DNA from: Acholeplasmatales bacterium
GTDB taxonomy: Bacteria; Bacillota_I; Bacilli_A; ML615J-28; CAG-313
Assembly (NCBI GenBank): GCA_003539625.1
Contig: DPOU01000013.1
Coordinates: forward strand, 3,953-56,556
Reading direction: 5' to 3'
DNA: 52,604 bases
Of this stretch, positions 8,793 to 17,807 are shown one piece after another. A program made the translations under genes and the position numbers. The notes beneath the pieces were generated by a model. It ran no database searches. It was not told the origin of the DNA and worked only from the letters and a program-made list of their open reading frames with translations. Within the stretch, counting starts at the first letter, position 1, and each line of letters starts with the position of its first letter.

Positions 8793-9398
8793 CTATTTAA
8801 AATGATCGCTTCTAGAATCAAGCGCTCTTTTTAAAGTCAGTTCATCAACGTATTCAATATCTCCCCCTGCAGGAAGGCCATATCCAATACGCGATATCTT
8901 AAGACTGTCTTTCGCAAGAATTCGTTCTAGATAAAGTGCTGTTGTTTCTCCGCTCGGGGTAAAACTTGTTGCAATTATTATTTCTTTTACTTCATTATTG
9001 TTAATTCTTTTTTCGAGACTTTCGATATTTAGTTCATCAGGACCAATTCCATCAAGCGGCGAAATCAAACCATTTAGAACATGGTATAAACCATTATATT
9101 GATTAGTTTTTTCAATCGCTAGAACATCCTTTGTATCTTTAACAACCATAATTTGTGTTTTGTCACGATAGTTGCTTGCACATATATCACAAACATCTTT
9201 GTCATTTAAAAGTCCACATTGTTCACAATGTCTAACGGATTCTTTTGTTTCAATTAAATCTTTAGCAAAGTTTTCAACATCTTCTTTGGACATTTTATCT
9301 GCAATATAATACGCATATCTTTGAGCTGTTTTTTTACCAACACCAGGAAGTTTTTCAAGGTGATTAGTAAGTTTTTCTAAAAACTTTATCTCGCTCAT
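8793..9398 (-). CDS. recR: Recombination protein RecR
   Basis: A 201-aa cytoplasmic recombination mediator that works with RecO and RecF to load RecA at gaps. The length matches the family (about 198). Domains in order are an N-terminal helix-hairpin-helix (LEKLPGVGKKTAQRYAYYI), a four-Cys zinc finger (CEQCGLLNDKDVCDIC, about 58-73), a Toprim domain (VVKDTKDVLAIEKTNQYNGL onward) and the C-terminal GYGLPAGGDIEYVDELTL motif. It lies 27 bp after ebfC in the conserved dnaX-ebfC-recR operon. The SD is AAGGAAG. Confidence 0.97.
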   Translation of the reverse strand: MSEIKFLEKLTNHLEKLPGVGKKTAQRYAYYIADKMSKEDVENFAKDLIETKESVRHCEQCGLLNDKDVCDICASNYRDKTQIMVVKDTKDVLAIEKTNQYNGLYHVLNGLISPLDGIGPDELNIESLEKRINNNEVKEIIIATSFTPSGETTALYLERILAKDSLKISRIGYGLPAGGDIEYVDELTLKRALDSRSDHFK

Positions 9399-9425
9399 TT
9401 TTCTTCCTTATATTATAGAAATTTT

Positions 9426-9728
9426 TTAAAAACCAAATCCACCAAGCAATGCTTGATATTTTTGCATTTTTTCTTCTGTAAATTTCACTATTTCTTCTTG
9501 TGCTTGATGAGTTGCGGCAACGATCATATCTGAAAGCATTTCTAAATCTTCTTTATCCGAAGGCATAAACCCTTCTTCAAAAGAGATTGATTTAATTGTA
9601 TAATTCCCCATAACTGTCACAGTTACAGGCCCACAAGTTATTGTAAACTCTGTATTTGCAATTTCTTCTTCTGCTTTTTTCATATCTCGTTGCATTTGTT
9701 GAACACGTTTAATCATATTAGAATTCAT
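9426..9728 (-). CDS. ebfC: Nucleoid-associated protein, YbaB/EbfC family
   Basis: A 100-aa dimeric DNA-binding protein of the YbaB/EbfC family, whose role is nucleoid association. It has the family N-terminal helix (IKRVQQMQRDMKKAEEEI), a central beta-sheet (EFTITCGPVTVTVMGNYTIKSI) and a C-terminal helix ending with the typical GFGF. The start codon sits 1 bp after the dnaX stop. Its SD lies inside the Glu codons (GAGGAGGAA) at the end of dnaX, so translation is coupled. Confidence 0.95.
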   Translation of the reverse strand: MNSNMIKRVQQMQRDMKKAEEEIANTEFTITCGPVTVTVMGNYTIKSISFEEGFMPSDKEDLEMLSDMIVAATHQAQEEIVKFTEEKMQKYQALLGGFGF

Positions 9729-9729
9729 T

Positions 9730-12516
9730 TTATTCTTCCTCCTCTTCTACTACGTCACCACCAAAAAACGCTTTTGCTTGTTGAAGTGGACGTTTTTGCT
9801 TTTGTTCAGTATCCTCATAATTTGGGATTACAACATTTAATTCAGGGTTATTAATAGGTGTTAGTCTTGGTTGCTTAATACCAATACTATGTTGTCCTAT
9901 ATATTCAGCCCTTTTTTCTTGCCATGTATTTTCTGGCAACGCTAGGAACTCATAATCTTTGCCAAAAGTTATTCTTATTACTTGTTTAGCATCATTATAA
10001 TTCTTTGGTTCCATTAGATGATTACAAATTGTTGCGCTTGGATAAACTATTAGTAAATCAGTTTTACCGTTTGCGGCAAGTTTACCATCATGAAGTATTT
10101 TAGCAACTGGCGCTAATACATATCCCACTTTATCTTCTAGTTTTTTCCAACTATTAATTAATCTAATTTTTTCTTCTCGACATTCTATTCCCCAAGAATC
10201 TTGTAATATTCTTTCTACTATACGAATATCATACACATTTTTAACTGTTTTTACTGTTTTAGTTTCATTAGTTTCAATAATTTTTGGTTCAGGATTTGTA
10301 ACAATTGGTTCTTTAGGCATATCAACTACTACTTCTTTGGTAGGCTTAGCTGGTAAAATTTCTGGTTTGTGAACTTCTTTAGTAGCCATTTTTGTAGTTA
10401 AATCTTCTATTTGCCCTTTTATAACAACAAATTCGTTTTTCAATTCATTTAAGTCCTTGTTTTGAATTGACTCTAAAGCGGCTACGGACTGTTTGTTTTC
10501 CTTTAATTCAGCTAGAGCACTATCGAAGTTAAATGTTTTTTCTTTTACATTTTCTATTTGTTGTACTAATAATTCTACTTTTTCTTTAAGAACTAATACA
10601 TCTTGAATTGAATCACTTGCAACATTTTGTTCTTTAACATTGTGAATTGTTTGTACTAAAACCGCGTAATTTTCTTTTAATTCAGCTATTTCTTTATTAA
10701 ATTCCTCATTAGTAATATATGTTTCTTTAAATTTTAATGCTAAATTTGATATTTCATGAGCCAATTTTTCAGAAAAATCTTCAATTGATTGTAGTCTTAA
10801 TTCAAAATATTTTGATAATTCTAATATATTTTCGCTCGGTGTATTATTACTTTTAATATTATTTACTGTTACATCATTTAAGCGCTTTTCTATTTCTAAA
10901 ATCCTATTTTTTATTTCTTCGTCACTATTTTCATTTTTTTGCGATGTGCCGCTAGATAAAACGAAATCTTCTAGGTCTGCTATTTTCTTTTTGATCTCTT
11001 CTAATTCAGCTTTATTTTCTTGAGTTTTTTCACCATTTAATGTTTCATTATTTATTGGTTGACTAGTTATTTTATTTTCTAATTCTAATAATTTTTCAGA
11101 AAGAGCTTTTATTTCATCAGCATGAGCACCTTTCGTATCAATACTTAACAAACGGATTTTATCTTCTATACTGTCAAATTTTTGACTTATATCTGTATCG
11201 ATTGTAGCACCTTTAGATGCAACATCTTCAATCATTTCCATTTTAGATTCTATTTTTTCTTTAAAGTTGTCTAAATCAGCTTTTTCTAAATCAGATGTTA
11301 CTTTTCTAATTTTGTTATCTATATTGTTTAATCTATTTTCAATTTCGCCATTTGGTACATATGTTGAAAGACCGTTTTTTTCATTTGCGGTTGTTTCTAA
11401 TTTATGAATTCTACCTAAAATATCGATATCTTCTTCGGCAGAATTAACAATTTTTAAAAGTCCTACCTCAAAATATATTTTTTGAGAGTTAGTAAATCTA
11501 ATTTTATTTTGAATGTCAACTAAAACATCGATATAATAAAACAATTCTGATTCACTTAATTCATCAACTAATTCTTTAAAGCTATCACTTTTATATATAT
11601 TTTTTGAATTTTTTGTATCAATATCATTTTTATATAATAAGATATCTCGGCAGAATTGAATAGTTCCACTTACAATTCTACTTACTTCTTTACCACTATT
11701 AATTAAATCGCCTACAATTTTTATTGCTTCTGCGGCATTTTTTTCTTTTAGATTTTTCACTAAATCAATTAATTTATAATTAGAAATTCTACCTGTAACA
11801 CAATCAACATCTTCAACGGTAATAGTATCATTAGAATATACACTTGCTTGATCTAAAATACTTAAGGCATCTCGCATTCCACCTTCGGCACTTTCAGCTA
11901 TTGCCACAACAGCATCATTTTCTATTTTTATATTTTCTTTTTCACAAATAAGATTAATTTCTTTTGATATTTCTTCAACTGACAATTGTTTAAAATCAAA
12001 TCTTTGGCATCTTGAAAGAATAGTTTGAGGAATTTTATGAGGTTCTGTTGTTGCTAAAATAAACATTACATGTAGTGGTGGTTCCTCTAAAGTTTTTAAT
12101 AGTGCATTAAACGCTGCAGTACTAAGCATATGTGCTTCATCTATTATATATACTTTTTTTCTAAGTACACTGGGTAAGAAATTTACTTTTTCAAGGATTT
12201 CACGCATTTCATCTACTCCATTGTTGCTTGCAGCGTCAAGTTCTACGATATCTGTTGTTTCATCGTTTAATATTGCAAGACAATTTTTGCATTGATTACA
12301 TGGTTCACCATCGATAGGATTTTCACAATTGACTGCTCTTGCTAAAATTCTTGCAATTGTTGTTTTTCCAATTCCTCGTAAACCGCTAAATATATATGCG
12401 TGTGAGGTTTTATTTTCTGCTACTGCGTTTTTTAAGGTTTTAATTATATGCTTTTGGCCAATTACTTCTCCAAAGTTTTTAGGTCTATAGGTTCTATATA
12501 ATGCTACATACGCCAT
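9730..12516 (-). CDS. dnaX: DNA polymerase III subunit gamma/tau, unusually long
   Basis: The clamp-loader ATPase and organiser of the replisome. Walker A is GLRGIGKT (45-52). The zinc module uses Cys64, 73, 76 and 79, Walker B has DEAH (126-129), and the SRC motif with the arginine finger is 168-170. Clamp-loader domains extend to about 365. Residues about 370-720 are then a long, charged, heptad-rich region with many IEDxx and LEEIKKKIADLE-like repeats, predicted coiled coil. A tau-like C-terminal domain follows (about 760-890, VRIVERILQDSWG to KDYEFLALP), then an acidic tail. At 928 aa it is far longer than the Bacillus protein (about 563 aa), and the insert explains the difference. The start ATG follows TTGGAGGT. 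Confidence 0.96.
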   Translation of the reverse strand: MAYVALYRTYRPKNFGEVIGQKHIIKTLKNAVAENKTSHAYIFSGLRGIGKTTIARILARAVNCENPIDGEPCNQCKNCLAILNDETTDIVELDAASNNGVDEMREILEKVNFLPSVLRKKVYIIDEAHMLSTAAFNALLKTLEEPPLHVMFILATTEPHKIPQTILSRCQRFDFKQLSVEEISKEINLICEKENIKIENDAVVAIAESAEGGMRDALSILDQASVYSNDTITVEDVDCVTGRISNYKLIDLVKNLKEKNAAEAIKIVGDLINSGKEVSRIVSGTIQFCRDILLYKNDIDTKNSKNIYKSDSFKELVDELSESELFYYIDVLVDIQNKIRFTNSQKIYFEVGLLKIVNSAEEDIDILGRIHKLETTANEKNGLSTYVPNGEIENRLNNIDNKIRKVTSDLEKADLDNFKEKIESKMEMIEDVASKGATIDTDISQKFDSIEDKIRLLSIDTKGAHADEIKALSEKLLELENKITSQPINNETLNGEKTQENKAELEEIKKKIADLEDFVLSSGTSQKNENSDEEIKNRILEIEKRLNDVTVNNIKSNNTPSENILELSKYFELRLQSIEDFSEKLAHEISNLALKFKETYITNEEFNKEIAELKENYAVLVQTIHNVKEQNVASDSIQDVLVLKEKVELLVQQIENVKEKTFNFDSALAELKENKQSVAALESIQNKDLNELKNEFVVIKGQIEDLTTKMATKEVHKPEILPAKPTKEVVVDMPKEPIVTNPEPKIIETNETKTVKTVKNVYDIRIVERILQDSWGIECREEKIRLINSWKKLEDKVGYVLAPVAKILHDGKLAANGKTDLLIVYPSATICNHLMEPKNYNDAKQVIRITFGKDYEFLALPENTWQEKRAEYIGQHSIGIKQPRLTPINNPELNVVIPNYEDTEQKQKRPLQQAKAFFGGDVVEEEEE

Positions 12517-12556
12517 ATATTTTTACCTCCAATTTTCTTCTTTCACACTCTAATAT

Positions 12557-12585
12557 ATTATATCATATTTTACAAAAATACGCAA
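12557..12585 (-). promoter_or_regulatory. Predicted promoter of dnaX-ebfC-recR
   Basis: On the minus strand TTGCGT (12580-12585), a 17-bp spacer and a perfect TATAAT (12557-12562) lie about 45 bp before the dnaX start. Confidence 0.65.
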
Positions 12586-12661
12586 ACCATTTATCAAAAA
12601 AAATTTTATGTCGTTTTTACTGTATTTTTTTCGACATAATATATTATCAGATACTTCATAC

Positions 12662-12691
12662 AAAAAAAGAAGGAGCACTAACTCCTTCTTT
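12662..12691 (-). terminator. Rho-independent terminator of the SPFH operon
   Basis: AAGAAGGAG and CTCCTTCTT form a 9-10 bp GC-containing stem with a 6-nt loop. On the minus strand it continues into seven Ts, 10 bp past the SPFH stop codon. Confidence 0.85.
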
Positions 12692-12701
12692 AGTATATAT
12701 A

Positions 12702-13721
12702 CTATTTTTCTTTTACTATTTCTGAAGCACTCATTGCTAAACCTGCTAAACCTTGAATTTCAGACGGAATTATTATCTTTGTGGCTTGGCCATTAGCAAC
12801 TTTTTCAAGCGATTCATATGCTTTTAATGTTAAGACTCCTTTATCTACATTAACGTTTTTAACCATTTCTAAACCTTTTGCAGTAGCTTCATTAATCTTT
12901 ACTATAGCTTCAGCTTCACCTTCTGCTTCTTTTATAGTAGATTCTTTTTTTGCCTCCGCTCTTAAAATAGCTGCTTCTTTTTCTGCTTCAGCTCTTAAAA
13001 TTTCTGATTCTTTAATACCTTCTGCTTTTAGAATAGCCGCTTTCTTTTCACCTTCTGCAAGTAATATTACTTCACGTCTTTCGCGCTCTGCACGCATTTG
13101 TTTTTCCATTGCTTCACGAATATCATGAGGTGGCATAATATTTTTTACTTCTACTCTAAATACTTTTATTCCCCAAGGGTCAGTTGCTTCATCTAAGATT
13201 TCACGCATTTGTTCATTAATTACATTTCTACTTGTTAACGATTGGTCTAAATCTAGTGAACCAATTATATTTCTTAATGTAGTTGTATTCAATGTATCTA
13301 AAGCTTTTAATGGGTTAGTAACACCATATACATAAGATTTTGGATCTGTTATTTGATAATATATTACTGCATCTATTTGCATTGTAACATTATCTTTAGT
13401 AATAACAGGTTGTGGATCAAAATCAATAACTTGTTCTTTTAAATTAACCTTTCCAATTACTCTTGGACTTGTAAGTTTTCCACTTGAATAACTTGCATTA
13501 GGATCTGTAGCTACTCTATCTATGAATGGCCACAAGAAATGAACACCCGTTCCCCATGTTTTATAATATTTACCAAGTCTTTCAATTATGAAAGCTTGAG
13601 TTTGAGGTACTATTTTTATACCTCTAACGATTAAAATCAATAAGATACCTAAAATAACAGCAATAATGATTGCTACAAAACTGCTTGTTGCACAATTTGA
13701 ATTTGCTAGAAAATTAATCAT
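12702..13721 (-). CDS. SPFH/band 7 membrane protein (QmcA/stomatin-like)
   Basis: A 339-aa SPFH protein expected to form large oligomeric assemblies at the membrane, as in flotillin-like membrane domains. One N-terminal helix (about 15-33) is followed by the SPFH domain (IKIVPQTQAFIIERLGKYYKTWGTGVHFL onward). A long Ala/Glu-rich coiled coil (about 205-275, repeated AEGEKKAAILKAEG units) follows, then a Gly-containing tail. The pattern and length match the QmcA/HflK-like group. The SD AAGGAGGT precedes the ATG. It is 10 bp downstream of a NfeD-family gene, a pairing widely conserved in bacteria. Confidence 0.92.
   Translation of the reverse strand: MINFLANSNCATSSFVAIIIAVILGILLILIVRGIKIVPQTQAFIIERLGKYYKTWGTGVHFLWPFIDRVATDPNASYSSGKLTSPRVIGKVNLKEQVIDFDPQPVITKDNVTMQIDAVIYYQITDPKSYVYGVTNPLKALDTLNTTTLRNIIGSLDLDQSLTSRNVINEQMREILDEATDPWGIKVFRVEVKNIMPPHDIREAMEKQMRAERERREVILLAEGEKKAAILKAEGIKESEILRAEAEKEAAILRAEAKKESTIKEAEGEAEAIVKINEATAKGLEMVKNVNVDKGVLTLKAYESLEKVANGQATKIIIPSEIQGLAGLAMSASEIVKEK
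12781..12800. other. Ala-rich SPFH coiled-coil end; no separate gene
   Basis: Plus-strand open frames over 12500-13130 follow from the Ala/Glu-rich codons of the SPFH gene and have no SD. I list this only to state that no plus-strand gene is supported here. Confidence 0.3.
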
Positions 13722-13731
13722 ATTTACCTCC

Positions 13732-14208
13732 TTAATTTATATCTATTTCTTTAATTTGTTGCACTAACAATTTGTTTCCGATAATTTCTGAAACAACAAC
13801 TTGAGTTCCGCAATTAAATGTTTGATTTTCTCTTGAAATTGCTTGCCAAGTTTGATATTCAATTTTCACTTCGCCTTTTTCACCTGGTTTAATCTCTTTT
13901 GTAACCACGCCAGTTAGACCTATTAATCTATCTGCATTGGTATATATTGTTTGATTATCGCTCATTTTCTTTACAAACGGTCTTGTTAAACCTACAAATA
14001 CTGCAGTAACAATTACAAAAAGTAATATTTGTAACCAAATAGGTTGATGTGTTGCCGCAGTAATAATACCAACTATACCCCCTGCTGCGAACCAAATTGA
14101 GACTAAATTAATTGTTTCAAATTCAATTATAATTGCAAAAATTGTAACTATCGCCCATAGAACTATCATAACTATTTCTGTAGACGTTAAATTTAAAAAA
14201 CTAAGCAT
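13732..14208 (-). CDS. NfeD-family membrane protein
   Basis: A 158-aa short NfeD protein. Three hydrophobic helices at about 8-30, 33-52 and 57-77 are followed by a cytoplasmic OB-fold (about 88-155, LIGLTGVVTKEIKPGEKGEVKIE to GTQVVVSEIIGNKLLVQ). NfeD proteins pair with SPFH proteins, and the next gene here encodes one. The reading frame overlaps the preceding 128-aa gene by 8 nt, so the three genes are coupled. The exact biochemical role of the pair is not settled by sequence. Confidence 0.9.
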   Translation of the reverse strand: MLSFLNLTSTEIVMIVLWAIVTIFAIIIEFETINLVSIWFAAGGIVGIITAATHQPIWLQILLFVIVTAVFVGLTRPFVKKMSDNQTIYTNADRLIGLTGVVTKEIKPGEKGEVKIEYQTWQAISRENQTFNCGTQVVVSEIIGNKLLVQQIKEIDIN

Positions 14209-14587
14209 TGTTTATTGCCTCCTTTATATCAACTATTAACATTTTTTGACCATTATTGTATCTAGCATTATATTTGTATGATTTTTGATGAGTAAAATCT
14301 AAATTAACATATTTTTGTAATTCTAAAATTAATTTTTTACTATTAATTCTCCCAAAACTTTGTTTAATAGTTAATGTATATAATTGATTAGGATTAACAT
14401 ATTGTTTATTAACATCGTCTTTGGTAACTTTTTTTAATATCAAAGTTTGATTTTCAACATCAAAGCCAACTTGAATGCCATAAGCGTCGCTTAAGTAATT
14501 CGATGCTTGTTTACTTAATGTTACATTATTATCATAAATAGTCACCGCGCTACTATTTACTTCTTGTTCAAACCACTGTATTTTCAT
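14201..14587 (-). CDS. Uncharacterised 128-aa protein at the head of the NfeD-SPFH operon
   Basis: A soluble-looking protein with a strong SD (AAGGAGGT) and its own promoter upstream. I do not recognise a named family with confidence. The N-terminal half (SAVTIYDNNVTLSKQASNYL, then VGFDVENQTLILKKV) resembles the beta-loop-helix-beta pattern of AbrB-like swapped-hairpin domains. The second half (LTIKQSFGRINSKKLILELQKYV) looks alpha/beta. No signal peptide, membrane helix or Cys cluster is visible. Overlap with nfeD implies a shared function or joint regulation with the membrane pair. Confidence 0.75.
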   Translation of the reverse strand: MKIQWFEQEVNSSAVTIYDNNVTLSKQASNYLSDAYGIQVGFDVENQTLILKKVTKDDVNKQYVNPNQLYTLTIKQSFGRINSKKLILELQKYVNLDFTHQKSYKYNARYNNGQKMLIVDIKEAINNA

Positions 14588-14609
14588 CTTTTTTTACCTC
14601 CTTACATAT

Positions 14610-14638
14610 ATTATATGAATTTTTATGTATTTTGTCAA
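14610..14638 (-). promoter_or_regulatory. Predicted promoter of the 128-aa/nfeD/SPFH operon
   Basis: Consensus TTGACA (14633-14638), 17 bp and TATAAT (14610-14615) on the minus strand. Both hexamers are perfect, which suggests strong constitutive transcription. Confidence 0.85.
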
Positions 14639-14712
14639 ATGTTTATGTATAAAATGTATTGATTTGTATCGAAAACTTTCAGTTTTCTATCACAGTAGGT
14701 TAGGTTATTCGG

Positions 14713-14741
14713 TTGATAATTTGTATACTTTTTGGTATAAT
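14713..14741 (+). promoter_or_regulatory. Predicted promoter of the 436-aa membrane protein gene
   Basis: TTGATA (14713-14718), 17 bp and TATAAT (14736-14741), 20 bp before the start codon and divergent from the NfeD operon promoter. Confidence 0.75.
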
Positions 14742-14761
14742 ATAAATAATTGGAGGTAATT

Positions 14762-16072
14762 ATGAAACCAAATAATGGTAAAAAAACTAAATTAATTTTA
14801 ACCATTTTAATTTGTGCACTAATTACTGTTGGCGTAACAGTTGGTATTGGATGTTATAATTATTATGGTTATGATAAATACAAAACAGATTTTTTAGATG
14901 AATTTTTTGCTTTAGATTCATCTATGTCAAATCAGGACAAAATAGAACATGCAGTAAAATGGGACTATAACGATTATATTAAACACCCAGGTAAACTTAC
15001 TTTTTATGATCCAGGCGACTTTGACAAAAATATGAATCATAAGGAAAAAACTTTATTAACAGATACACCATCAACTTCTACTTCTTCAATGTTTATTGGT
15101 TCATATTATAAAGATGGTATCTTACATTTAGCAGACATGTTTGATTTGGAATTATATTTAACACATTATGTAGATGAATCTTCTGATGTAAAATATGACA
15201 AAATTACTTATAATTTCTTTTTATCAAACATAAAGGAATACACTTTATTTGAAATCATTAGTGAAAAATACCGTGCTAAAACTGAATATTTAGATTATAC
15301 TACTGTTAATATATCCGAAAAGCCTTATGATTATGACATCGACGAAGTATTTAAACATATCTATATATCTTTTGTACCAGGAACAGATGATGAAGCTAAA
15401 AATAATTTACGAAAATTAACTGAATCAATTGAAGGCGGAAAAGACACAATGAATGAATTTGATTTAGGCGATTTAAGTAGTGAATGGAAATACTCATATA
15501 CTAGTAGTTCAACTAAGAATACAGATAATCCTAAATCATTAGCAGACTACGTATTATACGATAACGTTGATAACGATGCACTTGGCAAAAGACTTGCTGA
15601 TGATAAATCAAAAATTAAATACATTAGTTTAAAAAACAGTGATAAACTTAATGGCTCTATTTCTTCTTATGCTGCAGAAAATTTAGAAGAAGGTTTTTCA
15701 TTCGTATTATATTATTATGATGCTTTTTCGGGATATCAAGATGATGAAGCTAAATATTGGGGCGACGGAATTGTTTTATTAGAGGGAGAATTTACACCTG
15801 ATAAAGTTGATGGTAAAATTGCAAACGCTGATAACTTTAAAAACTTCACAAATGTCAAAGAAGGTAGCGGTGCAAATATATATAATTCTGATTACAATTC
15901 ATTCATAAAAAAGAAAATTATTTTATCTTGCTCTATAACTTTTGTTATTACAGGAGCATTAACTGGTGTTTTAGGTTGGATTTGGTCAATAGATTTAATA
16001 CAACCATCTGAAGCTACAAATAAAAACAGGAAGAAAAAACAAAAAAACAAAATAGTTATAAAAAACAAGTAG
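14762..16072 (+). CDS. Membrane-anchored protein of unknown function, two end helices
   Basis: A 436-aa protein with no recognised family. The ATG follows GGAGGTAATT. One helix at about 12-34 (LILTILICALITVGVTVGIG) and another near 383-410 (IILSCSITFVITGALTGVLGWIW) flank a 350-residue Asp/Ser/Tyr-rich region expected outside the cell. A strongly basic tail (NRKKKQKNKIVIKNK) stays inside. It is the only plus-strand gene in the left arm, against the direction of replication, and has its own promoter and terminator. That suggests a single-gene unit, possibly acquired or moved. No catalytic motif is seen. Confidence 0.8.
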   Translation: MKPNNGKKTKLILTILICALITVGVTVGIGCYNYYGYDKYKTDFLDEFFALDSSMSNQDKIEHAVKWDYNDYIKHPGKLTFYDPGDFDKNMNHKEKTLLTDTPSTSTSSMFIGSYYKDGILHLADMFDLELYLTHYVDESSDVKYDKITYNFFLSNIKEYTLFEIISEKYRAKTEYLDYTTVNISEKPYDYDIDEVFKHIYISFVPGTDDEAKNNLRKLTESIEGGKDTMNEFDLGDLSSEWKYSYTSSSTKNTDNPKSLADYVLYDNVDNDALGKRLADDKSKIKYISLKNSDKLNGSISSYAAENLEEGFSFVLYYYDAFSGYQDDEAKYWGDGIVLLEGEFTPDKVDGKIANADNFKNFTNVKEGSGANIYNSDYNSFIKKKIILSCSITFVITGALTGVLGWIWSIDLIQPSEATNKNRKKKQKNKIVIKNK

Positions 16073-16106
16073 GCCTATACAAAAGCCTACTTGTTTGTTT
16101 TTTATT
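16063..16106. terminator. Convergent bidirectional terminator
   Basis: AAACAAGTAGGC (16063-16074) pairs perfectly with GCCTACTTGTTT (16085-16096) around a 10-nt loop. T-rich tracts lie on both sides, serving the plus-strand membrane protein gene and minus-strand asnS. Confidence 0.9.
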
Positions 16107-17495
16107 TTAATATTCACAATTTTTAGGAGTTCTAGGATAAGGAATAACGTCTCTTATATTTTCTACTCCAGTTAGATACATTATCAATCTTTCAAATCCC
16201 ATACCAAATCCAGAATGAACACATCCGCCATATCTTCTAGTGTCAAGATACCAATCAATACCTTTTTTATCAACTCCAAGTTGATCCATTCTTTCAATTA
16301 ATTTGTCTAAATTTTCTTCACGTTGAGAACCACCCATTAATTCACCAGCTTGCGGTACAACTAAATCGACTGCCGCAACAGTTTTTCCGACTGGGTTTAA
16401 TTTCATATAATATGCTTTTATATCTTTTGGCCAATCAGTAATGAAAACCGGTCCATTAAAATATTCTGTAATGTATTTTTCGTGTTCTTTAGCAATATCT
16501 TCACCATATTCAGGTTCAAATTCCCACTTTACTTTTGCTTCTTTTAAAATAGTTATTACGTCATGGTGAGTGATACGCTTGAACTCACTACTTAATAATG
16601 AAGTAATTTTTTGTTTTAAACCTTTTTCAACAAATTGATCACAGAAATTTATTTCCTCAGAGCAATGTTCTAATACATATTTTACAACAAATTTCAACAT
16701 TTCTTCTTCTATATCCATTAAACCTTCTAAATCACAGAAAGCCATTTCTGGTTCTATCATCCAGAATTCATTTGCATGAGTTTTAGTATTTGAGTTTTCT
16801 GTTCTAAACGTTGGACCAAAAGTATATATATCCGCAAACGCCATTGCAAAAGTTTCCCCTTGCAATTGACCTGAACCTGTTATAAATGCTTGTTTTCCAA
16901 ATAAATCTTTTGAATAATCCACTTCCCCATTTTCATTAAGAGGTAGTTCATTCATATTTAATGTAGTTATTTTAAACATTTGATCTGAGCCTTCGCAATC
17001 AGCACAAGTAATTAGTGGTGTATTTACATAAACATAACCACGTTCTTGAAAATATGTATGAACAGCGTATGCAGCAACACTTCTAATTCTAAATACAGCT
17101 GAGAATAAATTTGTTCTTGGTCTTAAATGAGCAACTTCTCTCAAAAATTCTCTTGTGTGTCTTTTTGGCTGAATAGGATAAGTTTCAGGGCAGTCCCCTA
17201 ATAACTTTACACTTTTTGCGTGAAGTTCTAATGGTTGCTTCATTTCTGGCGTTAAAACGACAATTCCAGTAACTTCGACAGAAGAACCTACACGGTATTT
17301 AGATGCTTCTTCAAAGTTTACTAGTTTATTATCATAAACCACTTGTAAACTATCAAAAAATGATCCATCATTTACGTTTAAAAAACCAAATTGTGCTTGT
17401 GAACGATTAGTTCTAACCCAACCACAAATAGTAATTTCTTGTTTTTCAAAACTTTCTTTATTTAAAAATAATTGTTTTACTCTAGTTCTTTTCAT
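16107..17495 (-). CDS. asnS: Asparaginyl-tRNA synthetase
   Basis: A 462-aa class II synthetase that charges tRNA-Asn with asparagine. The start ATG (17495) is fixed by GGAGG, and a 4-residue longer frame would overlap it. An N-terminal OB anticodon-binding domain (EITICGWVRTNRSQAQFGFLN) is followed by class II motif 2 (FRTENSNTKTHANEFWMIEPE) and motif 3 (GFGMGFERLIMYLTGVENIRDV). The ending IPYPRTPKNCEY is typical of AsnRS rather than AspRS. A T-box leader and its own promoter precede it, so expression should respond to uncharged tRNA-Asn. Confidence 0.97.
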   Translation of the reverse strand: MKRTRVKQLFLNKESFEKQEITICGWVRTNRSQAQFGFLNVNDGSFFDSLQVVYDNKLVNFEEASKYRVGSSVEVTGIVVLTPEMKQPLELHAKSVKLLGDCPETYPIQPKRHTREFLREVAHLRPRTNLFSAVFRIRSVAAYAVHTYFQERGYVYVNTPLITCADCEGSDQMFKITTLNMNELPLNENGEVDYSKDLFGKQAFITGSGQLQGETFAMAFADIYTFGPTFRTENSNTKTHANEFWMIEPEMAFCDLEGLMDIEEEMLKFVVKYVLEHCSEEINFCDQFVEKGLKQKITSLLSSEFKRITHHDVITILKEAKVKWEFEPEYGEDIAKEHEKYITEYFNGPVFITDWPKDIKAYYMKLNPVGKTVAAVDLVVPQAGELMGGSQREENLDKLIERMDQLGVDKKGIDWYLDTRRYGGCVHSGFGMGFERLIMYLTGVENIRDVIPYPRTPKNCEY

Positions 17496-17515
17496 TTTGT
17501 CCTCCAATAAAATAA

Positions 17516-17763
17516 AAAGTCCTTAGATTGTTCTAAGGACGAAATTTTTCCGCGGTACCACCTTAATTCAAAGAAATGACTCTTTGCATCTTACACCTTT
17601 TAACGCAAGGAAAACGAGTGATTCTACTAAAAAAATTAATTTTTCTTTCTTTCACTGACTAAAAGTGTTATTCAATATAGATTTCTTCTTAACTTTTCAC
17701 TATCGTTAAGTCACTTTTCTAAGAAATAATACATCTACTTCTCTTTTTCAACGTCTTTATTAT
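17516..17763 (-). promoter_or_regulatory. T-box leader of asnS
   Basis: The minus-strand leader carries the T-box core GGTGGTACCGCGG (complement of 17550-17562). A terminator hairpin follows, GTCCTTAGA/TCTAAGGAC (17519-17540), and runs into T-rich sequence before the asnS SD. Upstream is a stem-I-like region. An AAC triplet in the context GAATAACAC (complement of 17665-17673) is a plausible asparagine specifier. Uncharged tRNA would favour the antiterminator. The T-box call is certain; the specifier position is inferred. Confidence 0.93.
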
Positions 17764-17769
17764 ACTATG

Positions 17770-17798
17770 ATTATAGTATATTTATTTATTTTTGTCAA
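17770..17798 (-). promoter_or_regulatory. Consensus promoter of the asnS T-box transcript
   Basis: TTGACA (17793-17798), 17 bp and TATAAT (17770-17775) on the minus strand, both perfect, starting 10 bp after the mnmE stop. Confidence 0.9.
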
Positions 17799-17807
17799 AT
17801 ATATAAT

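Noticed and set aside
12517..12661. SRP RNA gene upstream of dnaX, as in Bacillus
   Set aside because: No GGAA-tetraloop hairpin or GC-rich core is present; the gap contains only a promoter and terminator.
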